Origin: Prevotella sp.
Lineage (GTDB): Bacteria; Bacteroidota; Bacteroidia; Bacteroidales; Muribaculaceae
Reading direction: 5' to 3'
Assembly (NCBI GenBank): GCA_023666665.1
Contig: JAMPBN010000001.1
Coordinates: 634,213 to 698,212, forward strand
Length of the DNA: 64,000 nucleotides
Below, piece by piece: positions 62,502-64,000 of the stretch. The position numbers were made by a program, and so were the translations under genes. Every line of letters starts with the position of its first letter. The first letter of the stretch is position 1. The notes below the pieces were generated by a model that was given only the letters and a program-made list of their open reading frames with translations, was not told where the DNA came from and ran no database searches.

Positions 62502-62933
62502 TTAATTTGCAATCGAATCGGGTTCAAAATGATAATTTAGTTTCCCCAATTCCCGAAAGAGTTGAGTTATTGCACTCTGTCTGTCATTTTTCGCGCTCAT
62601 AAAGCCACTATCTCCAACTTGAAGATCATCATAGACTACGGTTCCATCTGCGTTTTTAAGTGATAGAAGAAGCAAGCAAGTGCCGCTGCCACGCAGTTTG
62701 TAGCTTGCAATCAAAGTTTGTTTCTTTTCATTGTTTTGGAATTGAGAGTAGGCTTCATTGTCAACCATCGTAAAACCCATTTTAGGGAACTCTTTTAAAA
62801 ATCTTTTTTCAACATCTTCCGGAACATCGTCATACTGTTCAAGTAGAAGATATTTGTAGTTGTTGATGGGATGGGCAAATGTATAGACGCAAAGCATGCA
62901 CATCCAAAAGAAAAATAAACATCTTGGTTTCAT
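62502..62933 (-). CDS. Secreted hypothetical protein, 143 aa
   Basis: A small exported protein with signal peptide (MKPRCLFFFWMCMLCVYTFA). The mature part has LLLEQYDDVPEDVEKRFLKE, a segment LLLLSLKNADGTVVYDDLQVG (in two strands) and RQSAITQLFRELGKLNYHFE. This layout is like small Bacteroidales periplasmic proteins with a TPR- or NTF2-like size, but I cannot assign it. The nearest promoter is about 345 bases upstream, so its mRNA probably carries the structured leader at 62984-63084. Confidence 0.7.
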   Translation of the reverse strand: MKPRCLFFFWMCMLCVYTFAHPINNYKYLLLEQYDDVPEDVEKRFLKEFPKMGFTMVDNEAYSQFQNNEKKQTLIASYKLRGSGTCLLLLSLKNADGTVVYDDLQVGDSGFMSAKNDRQSAITQLFRELGKLNYHFEPDSIAN

Positions 62934-62983
62934 ACCAATATCAACGGTGCCTCCGGACTCCCCTCTTCGGCAAAATGGGTTAC

Positions 62984-63084
62984 AAATAAAAAGCGCAGGA
63001 GTCCGTATTAGTCACCTATTCTGAAAACAGAGGCTTCTCGCATTGCCCATCGCTGCAGAATAGGTGACGCAAGAAGCCCGCGCT
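62984..63084 (-). ncRNA. Candidate structured RNA or leader with competing stems and U-rich end
   Basis: In the minus-strand RNA, S4 (AGCGCGGG 63084-63077 with CCTGCGCT 62999-62992) encloses S2, a perfect 13-bp stem (GTCACCTATTCTG 63068-63056 reading as its complement, with 63023-63011). S1 (63078-63069 with 63041-63032, 10 bp) interlocks with S2 and could form a pseudoknot or an alternative fold. S4 is followed by TTTTTATTTG. The single imperfect pairs in S1 and S4 are G-U in the minus-strand RNA but A-C mismatches in the plus-strand RNA, which indicates minus-strand transcription. A further 8-bp stem (63005-62998 with 62961-62954) competes with S4. It may be a free small RNA or a transcription attenuator for the downstream genes. 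I could not match it to a known family. Confidence 0.6.
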
Positions 63085-63143
63085 ATATATATGTAAACCT
63101 TGTTGGCGAAACAGTAGATGATATACATATACAGCAATGGCAT
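63012..63143 (-). CDS. Candidate 43-codon leader peptide or small protein
   Basis: ATG at 63143-63141 opens a frame that ends with TGA at 63014-63012, inside the 3' arm of stem S2. The peptide begins MPLLYMYIIYCFANKVYIYI and is rich in Tyr (5 of the first 19 codons) and Ile; its second half runs through the stems of the structured RNA. AAGGTGAT lies 6-13 bases before the ATG. The arrangement resembles a leader peptide whose translation would select between alternative stems, but a small hydrophobic protein is an alternative, and chance is possible for so short a frame. Confidence 0.3.
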   Translation of the reverse strand: MPLLYMYIIYCFANKVYIYIARASCVTYSAAMGNARSLCFQNR

Positions 63144-63246
63144 CTATTATCACCTTGGCCTTGACAGCGATTGAAATTTTGCGAGAATTTCTGTTTATCA
63201 AGAACAAAGCGCAAATAAACGCTTTTTAATATGTCGTGTGCTATTT

Positions 63247-63265
63247 AATCCAATTGAATTGGATT
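63247..63265. repeat. 9-bp inverted repeat at the start of the minus-strand transcript
   Basis: AATCCAATT and AATTGGATT are exact complements around one G. It begins about 10 bases downstream of the predicted minus-strand start, so it could be an operator or a 5' hairpin protecting the RNA. Confidence 0.6.
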
Positions 63266-63278
63266 GCTTAGTACGCGG

Positions 63279-63286
63279 CAAAGTTA
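63279..63286 (-). promoter_or_regulatory. -7 element of the minus-strand leader/secreted-protein transcript
   Basis: TAACTTTG on the minus strand; no clear TTTG at 20-base spacing. Transcription would start near 63274 and run through the structured region to the genes at 62933 and 62471. It is divergent from, and 10 to 40 bases away from, the plus-strand promoter. Confidence 0.6.
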
Positions 63287-63293
63287 AGGTTTT

Positions 63294-63326
63294 TTTGATG
63301 AAATAAAAAAAATATTCGTAAATTTG
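63294..63326 (+). promoter_or_regulatory. Promoter of the S9 peptidase gene
   Basis: TTTG (63294-63297), 21 bases, TAAATTTG (63319-63326); ATG at 63354. Confidence 0.72.
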
Positions 63327-63353
63327 CGGGGAATATTTATTTATGACGAAGAA

Positions 63354-64000
63354 ATGAAGAAAGTTTTGATGGCTACTTTGGCTGCTGTTACGCTGACGGC
63401 GTGTTCAAACTCCAAAGAGGAGGAAGCGCCGATTATTGACAAACCTGTATTTGAGTCGACCGACGGCGTTTTTACCATAGAGGCTCTTGAGGCACTGGGT
63501 CGCGTGAGTGCGCCGGTACTCAGTCCCGACAAAACCAAGCTGCTCTATTCCGTTAGCTACGAGAGCGTTGAGCAAAATGCGTCGAACAACGACCTCTACC
63601 TCGCCGACCTGGCTAACCCCGAAGCGGAACACGTGCGCCTGACCCGCACCGCCAAGAGCGAGGGCAATGCCGTGTGGCTTAACTCCGGCAAGCAAATTGC
63701 ATTCCTTTATTCCGACAAGAAGGGAAATTCGCAGATTTGGGTGATGGACACCGACGGCTCCAACCGCACTCAGGTAACGTCCGACGAAAAAGGCATCAAT
63801 GGCTTCGTGGTGTCGCCCGACGAGAAGAAAATCGTGATGATTCAGAACGTCAAGTACGCTCAGACCGCTCAAGACGTTTATCCCGACCTGCCCAAGGCTA
63901 ATGCCCGCATCATTGACGATATGATGTATAAGCACTGGGACGAGTGGGTTACGGAAATTCCTCATCCTTTTGTTGGCGATTTTGACGGCAAGTCGGTGAG
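63354..64000 (+). CDS. S9 family peptidase, lipoprotein (5' part; runs off the window)
   Basis: At least 215 codons are open to the window edge. The N terminus MKKVLMATLAAVTLTACS is a lipoprotein signal with Cys at residue 17. The following sequence has beta-propeller blades typical of prolyl-oligopeptidase-family enzymes: SAPVLSPDKTKLLYSVSY (about 53-70), NAVWLNSGKQIAFLYSD (about 104-120), IWVMDTDGSNRTQVTSDE (about 128-145) and VSPDEKKIVMI. The catalytic alpha/beta hydrolase domain lies beyond 64000, so activity cannot be confirmed. Such enzymes release dipeptides or cleave acylated peptides in the periplasm or at the cell surface. Confidence 0.82.
   Translation, partial: MKKVLMATLAAVTLTACSNSKEEEAPIIDKPVFESTDGVFTIEALEALGRVSAPVLSPDKTKLLYSVSYESVEQNASNNDLYLADLANPEAEHVRLTRTAKSEGNAVWLNSGKQIAFLYSDKKGNSQIWVMDTDGSNRTQVTSDEKGINGFVVSPDEKKIVMIQNVKYAQTAQDVYPDLPKANARIIDDMMYKHWDEWVTEIPHPFVGDFDGKSV

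Noticed and set aside
63016-63207. 63-codon minus-strand ORF from TTG
   Set aside because: It needs a TTG start, has no initiation signal and overlaps the structured RNA in another frame; the 43-codon ATG frame is the better candidate, itself uncertain.
62984-63290. 6S RNA
   Set aside because: The long near-continuous duplex with a central bubble expected of 6S RNA is not seen; the element is shorter with interlocking stems.

Overview
The window looks like chromosome of a Bacteroidales bacterium, probably Muribaculaceae-like (the family is inferred). Three observations support this. Promoters repeatedly have the Bacteroidota form TTTG, about 20 bases, then TAnnTTTG. The tmRNA tag reads GENNYALAA. 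The gene families are typical of the order: fimbrillin with DUF5119, DUF2851, a FeoA-FeoB fusion, SusC-like barrels, and secreted proteins with a YDLxGRR...YIINGxK tail. No rRNA, integrase, transposase or CRISPR array was seen.

Layout. 1-513: tmRNA on the minus strand. 514-9456 (minus): a DUF4595-like lipoprotein, a barrel protein, a PLP aminotransferase and a small unknown protein. These are followed by an A+T-rich restriction-modification pair with its own promoter (a fused m5C/m6A methyltransferase and an HNH nuclease) and an LTA-synthase-family membrane enzyme. 9543-12012: a BASS transporter, DUF2851 and YraN. 12153-16083: a fimbrial operon (DUF5119 lipoprotein and two fimbrillins). 16184-21621: an ion channel, a long heptamer repeat array and a 1433-residue secreted protein. 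21765-25164: tRNA-Met, a Crp-like regulator, YqeY, serS and an acyl-ACP thioesterase. 25303-28326: a large outer-membrane barrel. 28482-41744: the translation/transcription block (four tRNAs, tuf, tRNA-Trp, secE, nusG, rplK, rplA, rplJ, rplL, rpoB, rpoC). 41932-50808: a subtilisin-type protease, a triplicated LRR protein and a protein built of about 90-residue repeats. 51019-53373: FeoAB. 53432-57847: a coupled operon of MFS transporter, alpha/beta hydrolase, membrane-anchored Mur ligase and DUF2752. 57877-60012: dnaG. 60128-61513: an AAA/DUF4143 ATPase behind three 33-bp repeats. 61599-63350: two secreted-protein genes on the minus strand behind a long, highly structured leader. 63354-end: the start of an S9 peptidase.

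Most worth a second look: (1) in-phase degenerate heptanucleotide arrays of the form A(T/C)NNNNA in at least seven intergenic sites; (2) the structured minus-strand RNA at 62984-63084, whose G-U pairs show the transcribed strand, with a 43-codon Tyr/Ile-rich ORF running through it; (3) the fused dual-specificity methyltransferase with HNH partner; (4) internal repeat architectures in the secreted proteins; (5) several core genes with nearly leaderless promoters.
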